A stretch of 64,000 nucleotides of DNA from Lysobacterales bacterium (GCA_016718605.1 JADKCY010000011.1:216653-280652); one strand, 5' to 3'; counted from the stretch's first letter, positions 25,157-34,832 are shown. Translations and numbers: made by a program. Notes: generated by a model from the letters alone, not told the origin.

Positions 25157-27907
25157 ATGACGAATCAGCGGCTTGCGGGGTCCTGTCGTGTTGCCCTCGC
25201 GGCTTTTTTGCACGACCTTGGAAAACTCGCTGAGAGAGCACGGATTCCCGAGGCACAGGTAAAAGATGCTGACGGTAATACGTGTCAGGCGATCAATGAG
25301 CTATTGGCGTGCCCGGAGTTCAAAGGGCGCAGAACCCACATCCATGCGGCATACACCGCAATAGCGCTGGATTTACTTGAAGTCGACCTGCCTAACTTGG
25401 TTGGGGAAGATGTTTTTCCTTTTAGTGCCTGGGGTGAGCGGAACGCTGATGATTCACTATTGAATGCTGCAGCAAGACACCATCGGCCAGATAGTTTCTT
25501 GCAATGGATCATCGCTAGCGCTGATCGATTGGCTTCCGGGTTCGAGCGCTCCACGTTTTCCGACTACAACGCGGCTCCAGACGAGGAGCAGAGTCGGCTG
25601 AATCACTACACCACCCGTCAGTGGACACTGTTTGAGGGTATCCGCCTGCAGAGCGACAAGGCGGGAAATCCACGCCGTCGCTATCCGCTGACTCCGATCT
25701 CTGCGAAAGGAATTTTTCCCGTTACTGTCGAATCTTGTGAACACGGTGAACGGCAGCGCGCGCAGTCGGAGTATCTGCAGTTGTGGGAGGGCTTGAAGTC
25801 AGGCTTGAAAGCCATCCCAGAAAGCCATCGTGTCAGTTTGCCGCTGTGGCTGGATCACTTCGACAGTTTGTGGCTGACCTATACCCATGCCATTCCCTCG
25901 GCGACGGCGGGTATTGGTGGGCAGGTTACGCCGGATGTCTCACTGTACGACCATTCCAAGACAACCGCCGCGCTGGCTGTTGCGCTTTGGCGCTACCACG
26001 CTGATCAGCAGCACGATCAGGCAACTGTTCGCGAAGAGCTTCGGCTGCAATGGGACTTACATCGGGCACAAACGTCGGGTGCCGAGGACATCTGGAACGA
26101 AAAGAAGTTTCTGCTGATTCAGGGTGATTTTTTCGGGATCCAGAACTTCATTTTTGGCGAAGGCAGCCAAACGCAGAAGCGCGCGGCGAGGCTCTTGCGG
26201 GGCCGTTCGTTCTACGTGTCGCTATTGACCGAGCTTGCGGCGTTGAAGGTGTTGGAGGGGCTCGACCTGCCCGCAACAAGCCAGGTGCTGAACGCTGCAG
26301 GCAAGTTTCTGATTCTCGCCCCAAACACGCCTGACGTTGTGGAACGTCTGCAAATGCTGCAGCGCGAGCTCGACGATTGGTTTGTCGACAAGACCTATGG
26401 GCAGTCGGGCGTTGGCCTTGCGTGGCTGCCGGCCAGCTCCAGCGACTTTAAGAAAGGCGATGCAGCATCGAGTCCTTTTGGCGAGTTGATGAAGCGACTG
26501 TTTTCCAGCCTGGAAACCGCCAAGATGCAGCGGCTTGGGCTGTGCGATTCCGCGCCGACCCCAGCGGTGTTCACCGGGTTCCTGGATAACTTCAGTCACG
26601 GCGAATGCCGTGTGGATGGGCGATCGCCAGCCACGAAAGAACTGGAAGGCGGGGTATGGGTCAGTTCACTGGCATTTGATCAGATCAAGATTGGCGAATG
26701 GCTTGCCAAAAACGATCGCTTGCTGGTCACACGTGCCGCTATTCAACCGCGCGATGGGCAAGTTCTGAACCAACCTGCCTTGGACATTTTCGGTTTCCAT
26801 TTGTTGTTCACGGATGGTGAGGACCGCAGCGGGATGTTCGGTACCGAAGCACGGCGCGAGAACCTCCTGCGAGCTTGGGATTTCTCGCTTCCCGCTGCGG
26901 AAGCAGATGTGCTGTGGGTTGGCTATGCCCGTCGACATATCAATGCGTATGTACCGAGGTTTCGTAGTACAGATCTCGCGGAGGCCGAGGCCGGTAAGTA
27001 CGACAAACTCTCGGAGTCAGATCGTGAAAATGAGCGTCTGGGTGGTGCGAAGACACTCAATCATCTAGCGCTCGACGACCGGCGCATGGTCGATGACGGT
27101 CGGTGGATCGGTGTGGAAGCATTGATGACGCTTAAGGGCGATGTCGACAATCTTGGCCTGATTTTTCAGGCGGGTTTGCCGCAGCCGACGTTCGCAAAGA
27201 TGGCAGCCCTATCGCGGCAACTAAATGCCTTCTTTGCCGTGTACCTGCCGACCTTGTGTGCGCGTGAGTTCCCGAATGCCTACACCGTGTTCGCAGGGGG
27301 CGATGACTTTTTCCTGATTGGCCCGTGGCGATCGACCATCAAGCTGGCGCAAAGAATGAAGGATGAGTTCGCCCGTTTCGTTGCTGGCAACCCCGACATT
27401 CATTTCTCGGCTGGACTGTCCATGACCAAGCCTGGGATGCCGATTCGTCAGCTCGCCTCCCTGGCGGACGATGCGCTGGACAAGGCGAAAACGTTGCGCC
27501 GTGAGGGAAGTCCCGTTGCCGACAAGAATGCGGTTACCTGCTTTGGCTGTTCTGTCGATTGGTCACAGTTCGACCAGCTCATGGAACGAGAGGCAGGGCT
27601 TGGACGGCTTGCATCTCAGCATGCGCTATCCACGGGGTACGTTTACGGATTGTTGTTGCTCACGGAGATGGCGGGAAGCATCCGGCAGCGACCCAAGAAC
27701 GCGATGTGGTACTCACGTTTTGCCTACCGAACCCGACGCTTGGTCGAGACACGCTTCCGTGAGACGGAGGACAAAACCGAGCGAGAAAAACAACGTCGGC
27801 GATTTCAGGCGGAGCTTGCCACGGAGATTTCTTCATTGGGCATTGAGGCCCACGGTGCAGCCTACAAGATTGCGCTCTTCACTCACCTCTACCAACAACG
27901 CGACTGA
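25157..27907 (+). CDS. cas10: Type III-A Cas10/Csm1 (916 aa)
   Basis: Large subunit of the Csm complex. N-terminal HD nuclease: FLHDLGKLAERARI (H19, D20) with a second His cluster ARHHRPDS, so single-strand DNase activity is likely intact. The second Palm domain has the intact cyclase motif AGGDDFFLIG (G714, G715, D716, D717), so it should make cyclic oligoadenylates when target RNA is bound. A GGAGG box lies 7 bases upstream of the ATG. First gene of the csm operon, after a 224-base gap that should hold its promoter. Length is slightly above the usual 750-850. Confidence 0.96.
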   Translation: MTNQRLAGSCRVALAAFLHDLGKLAERARIPEAQVKDADGNTCQAINELLACPEFKGRRTHIHAAYTAIALDLLEVDLPNLVGEDVFPFSAWGERNADDSLLNAAARHHRPDSFLQWIIASADRLASGFERSTFSDYNAAPDEEQSRLNHYTTRQWTLFEGIRLQSDKAGNPRRRYPLTPISAKGIFPVTVESCEHGERQRAQSEYLQLWEGLKSGLKAIPESHRVSLPLWLDHFDSLWLTYTHAIPSATAGIGGQVTPDVSLYDHSKTTAALAVALWRYHADQQHDQATVREELRLQWDLHRAQTSGAEDIWNEKKFLLIQGDFFGIQNFIFGEGSQTQKRAARLLRGRSFYVSLLTELAALKVLEGLDLPATSQVLNAAGKFLILAPNTPDVVERLQMLQRELDDWFVDKTYGQSGVGLAWLPASSSDFKKGDAASSPFGELMKRLFSSLETAKMQRLGLCDSAPTPAVFTGFLDNFSHGECRVDGRSPATKELEGGVWVSSLAFDQIKIGEWLAKNDRLLVTRAAIQPRDGQVLNQPALDIFGFHLLFTDGEDRSGMFGTEARRENLLRAWDFSLPAAEADVLWVGYARRHINAYVPRFRSTDLAEAEAGKYDKLSESDRENERLGGAKTLNHLALDDRRMVDDGRWIGVEALMTLKGDVDNLGLIFQAGLPQPTFAKMAALSRQLNAFFAVYLPTLCAREFPNAYTVFAGGDDFFLIGPWRSTIKLAQRMKDEFARFVAGNPDIHFSAGLSMTKPGMPIRQLASLADDALDKAKTLRREGSPVADKNAVTCFGCSVDWSQFDQLMEREAGLGRLASQHALSTGYVYGLLLLTEMAGSIRQRPKNAMWYSRFAYRTRRLVETRFRETEDKTEREKQRRRFQAELATEISSLGIEAHGAAYKIALFTHLYQQRD

Positions 27908-27919
27908 GGAGTTCTGCTC

Positions 27920-28348
27920 ATGTCATATCACCATCAAGGCTCAAATCGATCGAACGCCGCCTCGGTCACTTCGTTCGGCTTTAAGTTTGCGCCGACATTG
28001 GACCCGGAGTTATTCAACGAAGTTGCAAAAGGCGCCGCCAAAGCGGTCGCTGGTGCGGATAATAAACACAACAAGGCGTCACAATTGCGCCGCTTCTACG
28101 ATGAGCTCGTTCTTTGGGAAATGCGATCTTCGCAAAGCCCTGAAAAGTTCGATGAATACCTGCCATTTATTCGCATGCTCAACGCCAAGGCTGCCTATGC
28201 GGAAGGTCGCAATCTTGTGGATTCGACCTTTGTCAGGCTGCTTGCCCACACCTTGAAAGAGACGGTGAGCCCGCAGACGTTTTCAACATGCAAGCTGTTT
28301 TGGGAAGCCTTCATGGGCTTCTACAAACAGGAACGCGGCGACCGATAG
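27920..28348 (+). CDS. csm2: Type III-A Csm2, small subunit (142 aa)
   Basis: Small helical subunit forming the inner filament of the Csm complex. Recognised by position between csm1 and csm3, by length, and by the family-like ASQLRRFYDELVLWE and LPFIRMLNAKAAYAEGR blocks. It lies 12 bases after csm1 with GAGGAG upstream of its ATG. Confidence 0.93.
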   Translation: MSYHHQGSNRSNAASVTSFGFKFAPTLDPELFNEVAKGAAKAVAGADNKHNKASQLRRFYDELVLWEMRSSQSPEKFDEYLPFIRMLNAKAAYAEGRNLVDSTFVRLLAHTLKETVSPQTFSTCKLFWEAFMGFYKQERGDR

Positions 28349-28363
28349 AACGGAGAATTCACC

Positions 28364-29086
28364 ATGAAACTTACCGCAATTCAGAAGCTCATTGGCACGC
28401 TAGAGTTGGTGTCGGGTTTGCACATTGGTAGTGGCAACAACGAGATGCATATCGGTGGCACGGACAATCCTGTCATCAAGAATCCGCTGACCCGCGAGCC
28501 CTACATTCCTGGTTCAAGTATCAAGGGCAAGGTCCGAAGCCTCCTTGAGTGGGAGCTCGGGGTGGTTGGCATGACGGACGGGAAGCCACTCGGGTTCAAG
28601 GACATCGCCAAGCTCGACGAAAAGGATCGTGTCGTCGCGAAGAATATCCTGCGGTTGTTCGGTGGTGCGCCAGAGGGCAGCGGTGCTGACGAAAAGCTGA
28701 TCCGCGAGATCGGTCCGACACGGCTGGCGTTCTGGGACTGCGCGTTGGAGCGATCATGGGTTGAGCAGATGCAGAGCCGGAATTTGCCACTCACTGAAAC
28801 CAAAGCAGAGAACATCATTGACCGCATTCGGGGCGGCGCCGAGCAGCCGAGAACTACCGAGCGCGTGCCTGCTACGGCGCGATTCGACTTCAATCTGACG
28901 CTTAGGAAGCATGACAACGAGGACCTGTTGCCGACCGTGCTTCGGGGCTTGAAGCTGTTGGAGCTGACCGGGCTCGGCGGGTCCGGTTCGCGCGGCTATG
29001 GCAAGGTGCACTTTGCTACATTGTCGATCGATGGCATGGACCTTATTCCAGCCCTCGCGGCGGTCAATCTCGGATTGGCTGCCTGA
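28364..29086 (+). CDS. csm3: Type III-A Csm3, Cas7-type backbone and target RNase (240 aa)
   Basis: RAMP-fold backbone subunit that cuts bound target RNA at 6-base intervals. The catalytic Asp is D34 in IGGTDNPVIKNPLT. YIPGSSIKGKVRSLLEWEL is the family's strongest block, and LTGLGGSGSRGYGKVHF is the Gly-rich loop. Preceded by a GGAG box. Length is normal, and the active site intact. Confidence 0.96.
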   Translation: MKLTAIQKLIGTLELVSGLHIGSGNNEMHIGGTDNPVIKNPLTREPYIPGSSIKGKVRSLLEWELGVVGMTDGKPLGFKDIAKLDEKDRVVAKNILRLFGGAPEGSGADEKLIREIGPTRLAFWDCALERSWVEQMQSRNLPLTETKAENIIDRIRGGAEQPRTTERVPATARFDFNLTLRKHDNEDLLPTVLRGLKLLELTGLGGSGSRGYGKVHFATLSIDGMDLIPALAAVNLGLAA

Positions 29087-29090
29087 TCCG

Positions 29091-30035
29091 ATGGAGACGC
29101 TAAGACTGACGTTGCGGCCGAGATCCGCCTTCGGCACAGCCCTGAAAGGAGACACGCTATTCGGGCAGTTGTGCTGGGCACTGCATCATCGGTTCGGCGA
29201 CGAGCGTTTGAAACAGTTGCTTCAAGGCTATGCGGACGGCTCGCCGTTCGCGGTGATGTCGGACGCCCTACCTGAAGGCCACTTGCCAAGACCAACGCTA
29301 CCGGCGCGTTTTTTTGATGTGCCTGAATCTGATCGCAAGGCCTTGAAAAGGCGAGTCTGGTTGCCCGTGACGGCGCTTGGCCAGCCGCTAAGCAACTGGC
29401 TGGCGCTCTGCGTTGAACCCGCTCAACTACTCGGGGGCAAGTCTGAGAGTCACCCTCAGCCCCACAACAGCCTCCACCGTGAGACCAATACGACCGGAAA
29501 CGGCTTTGATCCTTACACCATGGAACAAATCTGGTTTGGTAGGGATACGCGTTTCGAGGTCTGGGTCGTCTTCGATGCGGAGCGTATATCAGCGAATGAA
29601 CTGGTCGACTGCGTCGCGGACATCGGTGCTTCGGGCTTTGGGAGGGACGCGAGTATCGGTCTCGGCAAGTTGGATATCGATGAGTACGCGCAGTTGAGGT
29701 TGCCTGGTCAGCCGGGCGCCAACGCATGGTTGACGTTGGGGCCATCGGCACCGCAAGGACTCGCATGGCAAGCTGAGCATTGCTTCTACCAACCCTTCAC
29801 GCGCTTCGGGCGTCATGGTGATGCGGCCGTTCACTCGGGGAAGCCGTTCAAGACACCGGTCCTGCTAGCAGATCGCGGAGCGGTCCTGCGACCCGCCATC
29901 TACAGTGACTCCGCATTCTGCGGCCGCGGACTGGGCGGTGACGGTAGCTTGTCCAAGGCGATGTTTGAAACGGTGCATCAAGGTTATGCGCCGGTGGTAG
30001 GTATCAAGCTTCCAAACCAAGGCAACGAAGTATGA
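29091..30035 (+). CDS. csm4: Type III-A Csm4, Cas5-type subunit (314 aa)
   Basis: Binds the 5' tag of the crRNA and links Cas10 to the filament. Start block LRLTLRPRSAFGTALKGDTL followed by FGQLCWALHHRFGD is typical. The Gly-rich end, FGRDASIGLGKLDI and FKTPVLLADRGAVL, is also seen. ATG at 29091 lies 4 bases after the csm3 stop; an upstream in-frame ATG at 28998 lies inside csm3 and is rejected. Confidence 0.94.
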   Translation: METLRLTLRPRSAFGTALKGDTLFGQLCWALHHRFGDERLKQLLQGYADGSPFAVMSDALPEGHLPRPTLPARFFDVPESDRKALKRRVWLPVTALGQPLSNWLALCVEPAQLLGGKSESHPQPHNSLHRETNTTGNGFDPYTMEQIWFGRDTRFEVWVVFDAERISANELVDCVADIGASGFGRDASIGLGKLDIDEYAQLRLPGQPGANAWLTLGPSAPQGLAWQAEHCFYQPFTRFGRHGDAAVHSGKPFKTPVLLADRGAVLRPAIYSDSAFCGRGLGGDGSLSKAMFETVHQGYAPVVGIKLPNQGNEV

Positions 30036-31738
30036 AGACATTCGATGCATGGCGCCTGCTGATTACTCCTCTCGCGCCAGTGCACTTGGGCACAGGGGAG
30101 AGTTTCGAGCCCACAAACTATGTGATCGAAGACGATATTCTGCATGCCTTCGACACCGGCGCAGTGCTCGCCAGCTTTGGATCAAAGGATCGGGACAGCC
30201 TGCTGACGCTGGCGTCTGGTAGGCCAGACAAACAAATGATCGAGTCTCTACAGAAGTTCTTTCATGATCGACGTCAAGGCCTGATTGCGCATGCAAACCA
30301 GCAAATTCCGGTGCTGCCCGGTGTTACCAAACTTTACGCAAGTCGTGTCGGAAAGACAGCCAACCATGAAGCCGATGGGTCGAAGGTCGTCAACAAGCTG
30401 GAGATCGAACGCGTCGCGACCAACCCTGTGACGAAACTGCCTGTGCTGTTTGGCTCAAGTATCAAGGGGGCGATTCGCACCGCACTATTGGATGGGATCA
30501 ACCGTGGGCGACCAACGAGTGATCGGACCGAAGAAAGTCTGAAAATGCAGCAACGCTTGTTCAAATTCACTGCGGACAAATTTGAGCTCGATCCCATGCG
30601 GCTGCTGCAGTTCGCTGACGCGCCTTGGGTTGCAGAAGATGGACTGCCGCCTTCCCACGTGCAATTCGCCGTCAACCGCAAGAAGACCCCGGTGGTTGAC
30701 GAGAACGGACAGTTGAGAAAATCGAAAGCAGCGAACCTGTATCAAGTTATGGAGTTCGTGTCAGCGTGGCGATACAGAGCACTGGCTGGTCAACTGAACG
30801 TGCAGTCGTTGGCGGTACTGGGCGAGCACGGTCGTCATACGGGCAAGGTGCCTGACTCGACTTTGCGATTTTCCGCGCGGGACATTGCCAAGGCCTGCAA
30901 CGCGTTCTACCGCCCAATTCTCCGGGCTGAAATGCGCCTGTTGGCCGAGCGTGGGTATGGCGATGCAGAGTGGATCGGCACCATGGAAGCGCTGCTCAAC
31001 GCGGCACAGGAAGGCATGGAGCGCGGTGACGCCTTTCTGCTAAGAGTTGGGCGGCATTCTGGTGCCGAATCCGTCACGCTGAATGGCGTTCGGAAGATTA
31101 ACATCACCAAGGGCAAGGGGCAGCCAGCTGGTGGTAAGCCCAATCACGCGCTAACTATTTGGCTGGCGGCGAAACATCAGGATCAGTCCTCCGGTCTGGT
31201 GCCGTTTGGATGGCTATTGATTGAGCTTCAGCCCATGGAGTCGGCGAGCGCAGAGTGGCCTGAGCTTCGGGTCATGTGCGAATCGCGACAGGATGAGGCA
31301 CGTGCCCAGGCGCAGCAAATTCGCGCCGCTCGAGACGCCGCGGAGGCGATGCGTCGTGAGACCGAGTCAAAGAGAGAGGCTGAACGTCTGCAGTTCGTTC
31401 AACGTCAGGAAGAAGAACGGCAAGCGCTTCGTGCAGAGGCTGAGCGGCTTAGCAGACGCGAATCCATGACTGCCTCGCAACGGGCAATCGACGACTTCAC
31501 GTCCTACATGGCAAAGCGATTTGACGCGCTCCGCGGCAAACCGACTCGCGCCAATGGTGAGGAGCACACTCGAGCACGTGCCTTGGCAAAGGCTGCGCTG
31601 GAAGATTCAGAGTGGTCCGCAGATGACCGACGCTGCGCGGCGGTGGCGATCGCAGAATGGTTGCCTAAGGTCGTCAGTGTTGACATGAAGGACGAACGTA
31701 AACGGCTTAAGCTCGCGGCGTTGCAGGGCGTCTCGTGA
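30032..31738 (+). CDS. csm5: Type III-A Csm5 with C-terminal coiled-coil extension (568 aa)
   Basis: Caps the 3' end of the crRNA filament. N-terminal LLITPLAPVHLGTGESFEPT and PVLFGSSIKGAIRTALLDG are the two RAMP blocks of the family. Usual Csm5 is 350-420 residues. Here about 150 more follow, a charged coiled coil (residues about 415-485, rich in Glu/Arg/Gln) and a small helical domain (RARALAKAALEDSEWS onward). ATGA overlap with csm4, GTGA overlap with csx16. Confidence 0.92.
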   Translation: MKTFDAWRLLITPLAPVHLGTGESFEPTNYVIEDDILHAFDTGAVLASFGSKDRDSLLTLASGRPDKQMIESLQKFFHDRRQGLIAHANQQIPVLPGVTKLYASRVGKTANHEADGSKVVNKLEIERVATNPVTKLPVLFGSSIKGAIRTALLDGINRGRPTSDRTEESLKMQQRLFKFTADKFELDPMRLLQFADAPWVAEDGLPPSHVQFAVNRKKTPVVDENGQLRKSKAANLYQVMEFVSAWRYRALAGQLNVQSLAVLGEHGRHTGKVPDSTLRFSARDIAKACNAFYRPILRAEMRLLAERGYGDAEWIGTMEALLNAAQEGMERGDAFLLRVGRHSGAESVTLNGVRKINITKGKGQPAGGKPNHALTIWLAAKHQDQSSGLVPFGWLLIELQPMESASAEWPELRVMCESRQDEARAQAQQIRAARDAAEAMRRETESKREAERLQFVQRQEEERQALRAEAERLSRRESMTASQRAIDDFTSYMAKRFDALRGKPTRANGEEHTRARALAKAALEDSEWSADDRRCAAVAIAEWLPKVVSVDMKDERKRLKLAALQGVS

Positions 31739-32106
31739 CGACGTGGCTGGTCACGCGGCATCCGGGCGCCTTGGCTTGGCTGCAAAGCCAAGGCTTCCGC
31801 GAAGTCCGCCATGTTCCGCACCTCGATCCAAAGTTGGTGAAGCCCGATGACGCCGTGGTCGGGACATTGCCATTGCACTTGGCGGCTGAAGTCTGCGGGA
31901 AAGGCGCCCGCTTTTTGGGGCTGTCGATTGATGTGCCGGCAGAACTACGCGGTCGGGAGCTGACCTCGGACGAACTCGTCCAGTTAGGCGCACGCCTTGA
32001 GCAATACGAAGTCCAGACTGCGCCAGCCAATGAGCGACCAGGTGGCGCCGGGCTTGACGAATCCCCGGGATCGCAGGATGCAACGAGTCGGTGGTCAGAT
32101 GAGTGA
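31735..32106 (+). CDS. csx16: Csx16 family ring nuclease (123 aa)
   Basis: Accessory protein of type III loci, expected to degrade cyclic tetra-adenylate and switch off the CARF effectors. Family blocks: TTWLVTRHPGALAWLQSQGF, VVGTLPLHLAAEVCGKGARF and LSIDVPAELRGRELTSDEL. About 30 polar residues at the end are extra. Starts with GTG inside the csm5 stop and overlaps the next gene by 8 bases. The ring nuclease role is family knowledge, not visible in the sequence. Confidence 0.88.
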   Translation: MTTWLVTRHPGALAWLQSQGFREVRHVPHLDPKLVKPDDAVVGTLPLHLAAEVCGKGARFLGLSIDVPAELRGRELTSDELVQLGARLEQYEVQTAPANERPGGAGLDESPGSQDATSRWSDE

Positions 32107-32698
32107 CGCGATTTGGTTGCTTCTTGATCGCATCGGAACGGTCATTGGTCTCATGACGGGCGTCGCCAGTGTCGCCGCGGCAGCTTGGGCTTGGGTTGAA
32201 CGCAACGATCTGAAACGATGGTTGCGACGCAATACGTTCGGTCAGGTCAGCCTGCCGTTGCCCGAAGGCAGTCGCTTTGATGCCCTGGTCGTACCTGTCA
32301 GCAAAGCAGATACACCCTGTTGGCTGATCGACACGTTGCGACCGGCGCAAATTGTCCTGATCGCAAGCGCTCAATCTCGTGAGGCGGCGGAAACTATTCA
32401 GGCACACGCGAAGTTGACTGCAACCACGGTTGCTGCCCTGCACGTACTACCCGATGCCGACGACGCCGCGGCGTTCCGTGCGCAGGCGACGGCGAGCATT
32501 CTTGCACTGCGCCGATCCGGGGCAAGCCGGGTGGCGGTGGATGTGACTGGTGGCAAGGTGCCGATGAGTCTCGGTTTGTTCATGGCGGCTGAAGAAGCCG
32601 GAGCAACGACGCTGTACGTGTCAGCTGACTTTGATCCCGGGTTGAAATCCTTGCGCAAGGGATCTCAGCGCCTTGTGGCCGTGACCACACCCAATTGA
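32099..32698 (+). CDS. Membrane-anchored CARF protein, Cam1-like (199 aa)
   Basis: One strong transmembrane helix at residues about 12-33 (GTVIGLMTGVASVAAAAWAW), then a basic stretch (RNDLKRWLRR), then a single Rossmann-like CARF domain (58-199) with the signature VAVDVTGGKVPMSLGLFM. No nuclease domain follows. This layout (one N-terminal helix plus one CARF) matches Cam1, a cyclic-tetra-adenylate-gated membrane protein that depolarises cells. Csx23 has a similar layout but a different soluble fold. It lies between a ring nuclease and Can2, all on one strand. Confidence 0.75.
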   Translation: MSDAIWLLLDRIGTVIGLMTGVASVAAAAWAWVERNDLKRWLRRNTFGQVSLPLPEGSRFDALVVPVSKADTPCWLIDTLRPAQIVLIASAQSREAAETIQAHAKLTATTVAALHVLPDADDAAAFRAQATASILALRRSGASRVAVDVTGGKVPMSLGLFMAAEEAGATTLYVSADFDPGLKSLRKGSQRLVAVTTPN

Positions 32699-32736
32699 CG
32701 ATGGCACGTTTCGTTCGCTGATCAAGGAGTTGAGAA

Positions 32737-33879
32737 ATGACAAGTCGGCCAAAGACTCACCTTTGCATCGCGACTGGCCAAAACCTGCCAAATCTCATCG
32801 CCGCATTGCAACTTTCTGCCTCCCGCGTCCTGATCGTGGAAACGCCAGCGATGCAGGAATCGGCGAGGTACTTGCGGGCTGCGTTAGTCGAGCATGGCAT
32901 TGATGTCGAGCACCACAGCTTTGATGACGCCGATCCCAAGGGGATTGTTGCGTCAGCCGAGAGTTTGGCACTGAAACTCGGGCAGACGCCGATGATTTTC
33001 AACGTCACAGGCGGGCACAAGCTCATGACGCTGGCCCTGTCTGAGCAACTTCGCATGGCTGATGATCTGCACGTGATCTACTGCGAAACTCCGCGTGGGC
33101 GGATTGATTGGTTGTCACCGAACGCAGAGACGGAATCGCTAGGAAACTTGCTTTCAATCGATGACGTTCTTCGCGTACAGGGGTTCCGTATCCAGAAGAG
33201 GGGGGAGGCGGACGCCTACTGGGCCGCTGAGGCCGATCAGCGCAAGCTCCTCACCAAGGAGCTTGGCGACCACGCCGACAAGCTGGCGCGGTTTTTCGGT
33301 ACGCTCAACCGGCTTGCAGATCAATGCCTGGGAAACGAACCGAATGGTCCGTGGCTGTTTCAACAAGAGTTGGAGTTTGTGCCCGGCGGTAGGCCAGCAG
33401 AAATTCTAAATCGCGCAGTGGAAGCGCAACTGCTCAGCTGGGATGGCGATACGTCTGTCGTGTTTCGAAGCGAAGCGGCTGCGCGCTACTTCCGCGGCGG
33501 ATGGCTCGAAGAGTATGCGTGGTTGAAGTTGCGAGGGATCAAGCCGAAGGACTGGTCATTGAATCTGCAGGCGGTTGGCATCAAGAGCCAGTCCCCCAAC
33601 GAGTTTGATGCACTCGTTGTGCACCATAACAAGTTGCTCATGATCGAGTGCAAGACCAGTCGATTTGGGCGCGACTCAATGAAGGACGCGAGCTACATTT
33701 ACAAGCTTGCTCAGTTGGCTCAGCAGGTGGGCGGCTCAATGGCGAGGAGTCTGCTGCTGTCGGCGCGTCAGGTCAGTGAGGAAGTTCGCAAACGGGCGAC
33801 TGAAAGCCGTGTTGAAATACTTGCCGCCGAAGACGTTCGAAAGCTGCCAGAATTCTTGCGTACATGGATGAACGCATGA
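32737..33879 (+). CDS. Can2/Card1-family CARF nuclease (380 aa)
   Basis: Cyclic-tetra-adenylate-activated nuclease. The N-terminal CARF domain carries FNVTGGHKLMTLALSEQLR (about residues 88-106). The C-terminal PD-(D/E)XK domain has NEFDALVVHHNKLLMIECK, giving D291 and E304-x-K306, plus GGWLEEYAWLKLRG before it. In this family the nuclease domain cuts single-stranded DNA, RNA or nicks plasmid DNA. AAGGAG precedes the ATG. The cas6 start overlaps its stop by 4 bases. Confidence 0.92.
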   Translation: MTSRPKTHLCIATGQNLPNLIAALQLSASRVLIVETPAMQESARYLRAALVEHGIDVEHHSFDDADPKGIVASAESLALKLGQTPMIFNVTGGHKLMTLALSEQLRMADDLHVIYCETPRGRIDWLSPNAETESLGNLLSIDDVLRVQGFRIQKRGEADAYWAAEADQRKLLTKELGDHADKLARFFGTLNRLADQCLGNEPNGPWLFQQELEFVPGGRPAEILNRAVEAQLLSWDGDTSVVFRSEAAARYFRGGWLEEYAWLKLRGIKPKDWSLNLQAVGIKSQSPNEFDALVVHHNKLLMIECKTSRFGRDSMKDASYIYKLAQLAQQVGGSMARSLLLSARQVSEEVRKRATESRVEILAAEDVRKLPEFLRTWMNA

Positions 33880-34832
33880 TCCCTTTGCAGGTTGCACGCT
33901 ATCGTCTGAACTGTATCGCCGAAACCACACTGCGGCTGCCGGAGTATGCGGGCTCGGCATTGCGCGGGGCGCTGGGCCATGCGTTGAAGCGCAGCGTTTG
34001 TGTCACTCGCGAGCGAGACTGTAAGGCCTGTGCGCTGTATCGAACGTGTGTCTACCCTGCGATATTTGAGCCGCCACCACCCGAAGAACATGCGATCCAG
34101 CGCTTCTCACAGATTCCTGCGCCATATGTGGTGGAGCCGCCGGAATGGGGTGAGAAGGTCTACGCCAAAGGTCAGCCATTCCACTTTCACATGGTGCTCA
34201 TGGGCAGGGCACTAAAGCATATTCCCTTGATCATTCACGCTTGGCAGCGCGCGCTTGCTTTGGGCGTTGGGACCGGTGATGGTCGATCAAACCTGCTGAC
34301 GGTTGACTACTGCGGTGATGAGCGTGCGTCGCAGATTTACGATGCGCAAGTGGGCGAGTGTCTTCCGCATGAAATCGATTCACTGCAAGTCCCTGATGCC
34401 CAATCGAGCGTCGAACTCGAGATCCAAACACCGTTGCGACTGCAACACGAAGGTCGGCCGTTGCGTCCACAGGAAATCAACGCCGAGCGGCTACTGATCA
34501 GTCTCATCAAACGGGTTTCACTGGTCAGCGAATTTCACGGCTCAGGACCGTTGTCGCTGGATTTCTCGGCGATCAAGGTTGCCGCGCGCGACCTGACGTC
34601 CGATCAGCAGCTGACGTGGCGTGATTGGGGGCGTTACTCAAGTCGACAACAGCAGGACATGAAGCTTGGCGGTGTGGTAGGTCGGTGGAAGCTGGCCGGC
34701 GACCTAAGACCATTCTGGCCGCATATCCACGCCGGGCAGTGGCTACACGTGGGCAAGAATGCGAGCTTCGGGTTGGGCAAGTACGCCATTCTGGACGCCA
34801 GTCACCCGCACAGTTTGACGGGTGGGGCATGA
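33876..34832 (+). CDS. cas6: Cas6 pre-crRNA endoribonuclease (318 aa)
   Basis: RAMP protein of the PF10040 type. TTLRLPEYAGSALRGALGHA is the N-terminal block, with CKACALYRTCVYPAIFEPPP (a Cys-rich loop typical of this subtype) and the C-terminal Gly-rich loop GKNASFGLGKYAIL. It cuts the array transcript within repeats. The ATG at 33876 overlaps the can2 stop (ATGA) and is preferred to the ATG at 33864. Last gene of the csm operon. Confidence 0.92.
   Translation: MIPLQVARYRLNCIAETTLRLPEYAGSALRGALGHALKRSVCVTRERDCKACALYRTCVYPAIFEPPPPEEHAIQRFSQIPAPYVVEPPEWGEKVYAKGQPFHFHMVLMGRALKHIPLIIHAWQRALALGVGTGDGRSNLLTVDYCGDERASQIYDAQVGECLPHEIDSLQVPDAQSSVELEIQTPLRLQHEGRPLRPQEINAERLLISLIKRVSLVSEFHGSGPLSLDFSAIKVAARDLTSDQQLTWRDWGRYSSRQQQDMKLGGVVGRWKLAGDLRPFWPHIHAGQWLHVGKNASFGLGKYAILDASHPHSLTGGA

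Noticed and set aside
17514..34832. Reverse-transcriptase or retron component in the adaptation module
   Set aside because: Looked for a YxDD motif or RT-like gene near cas1 and found none.
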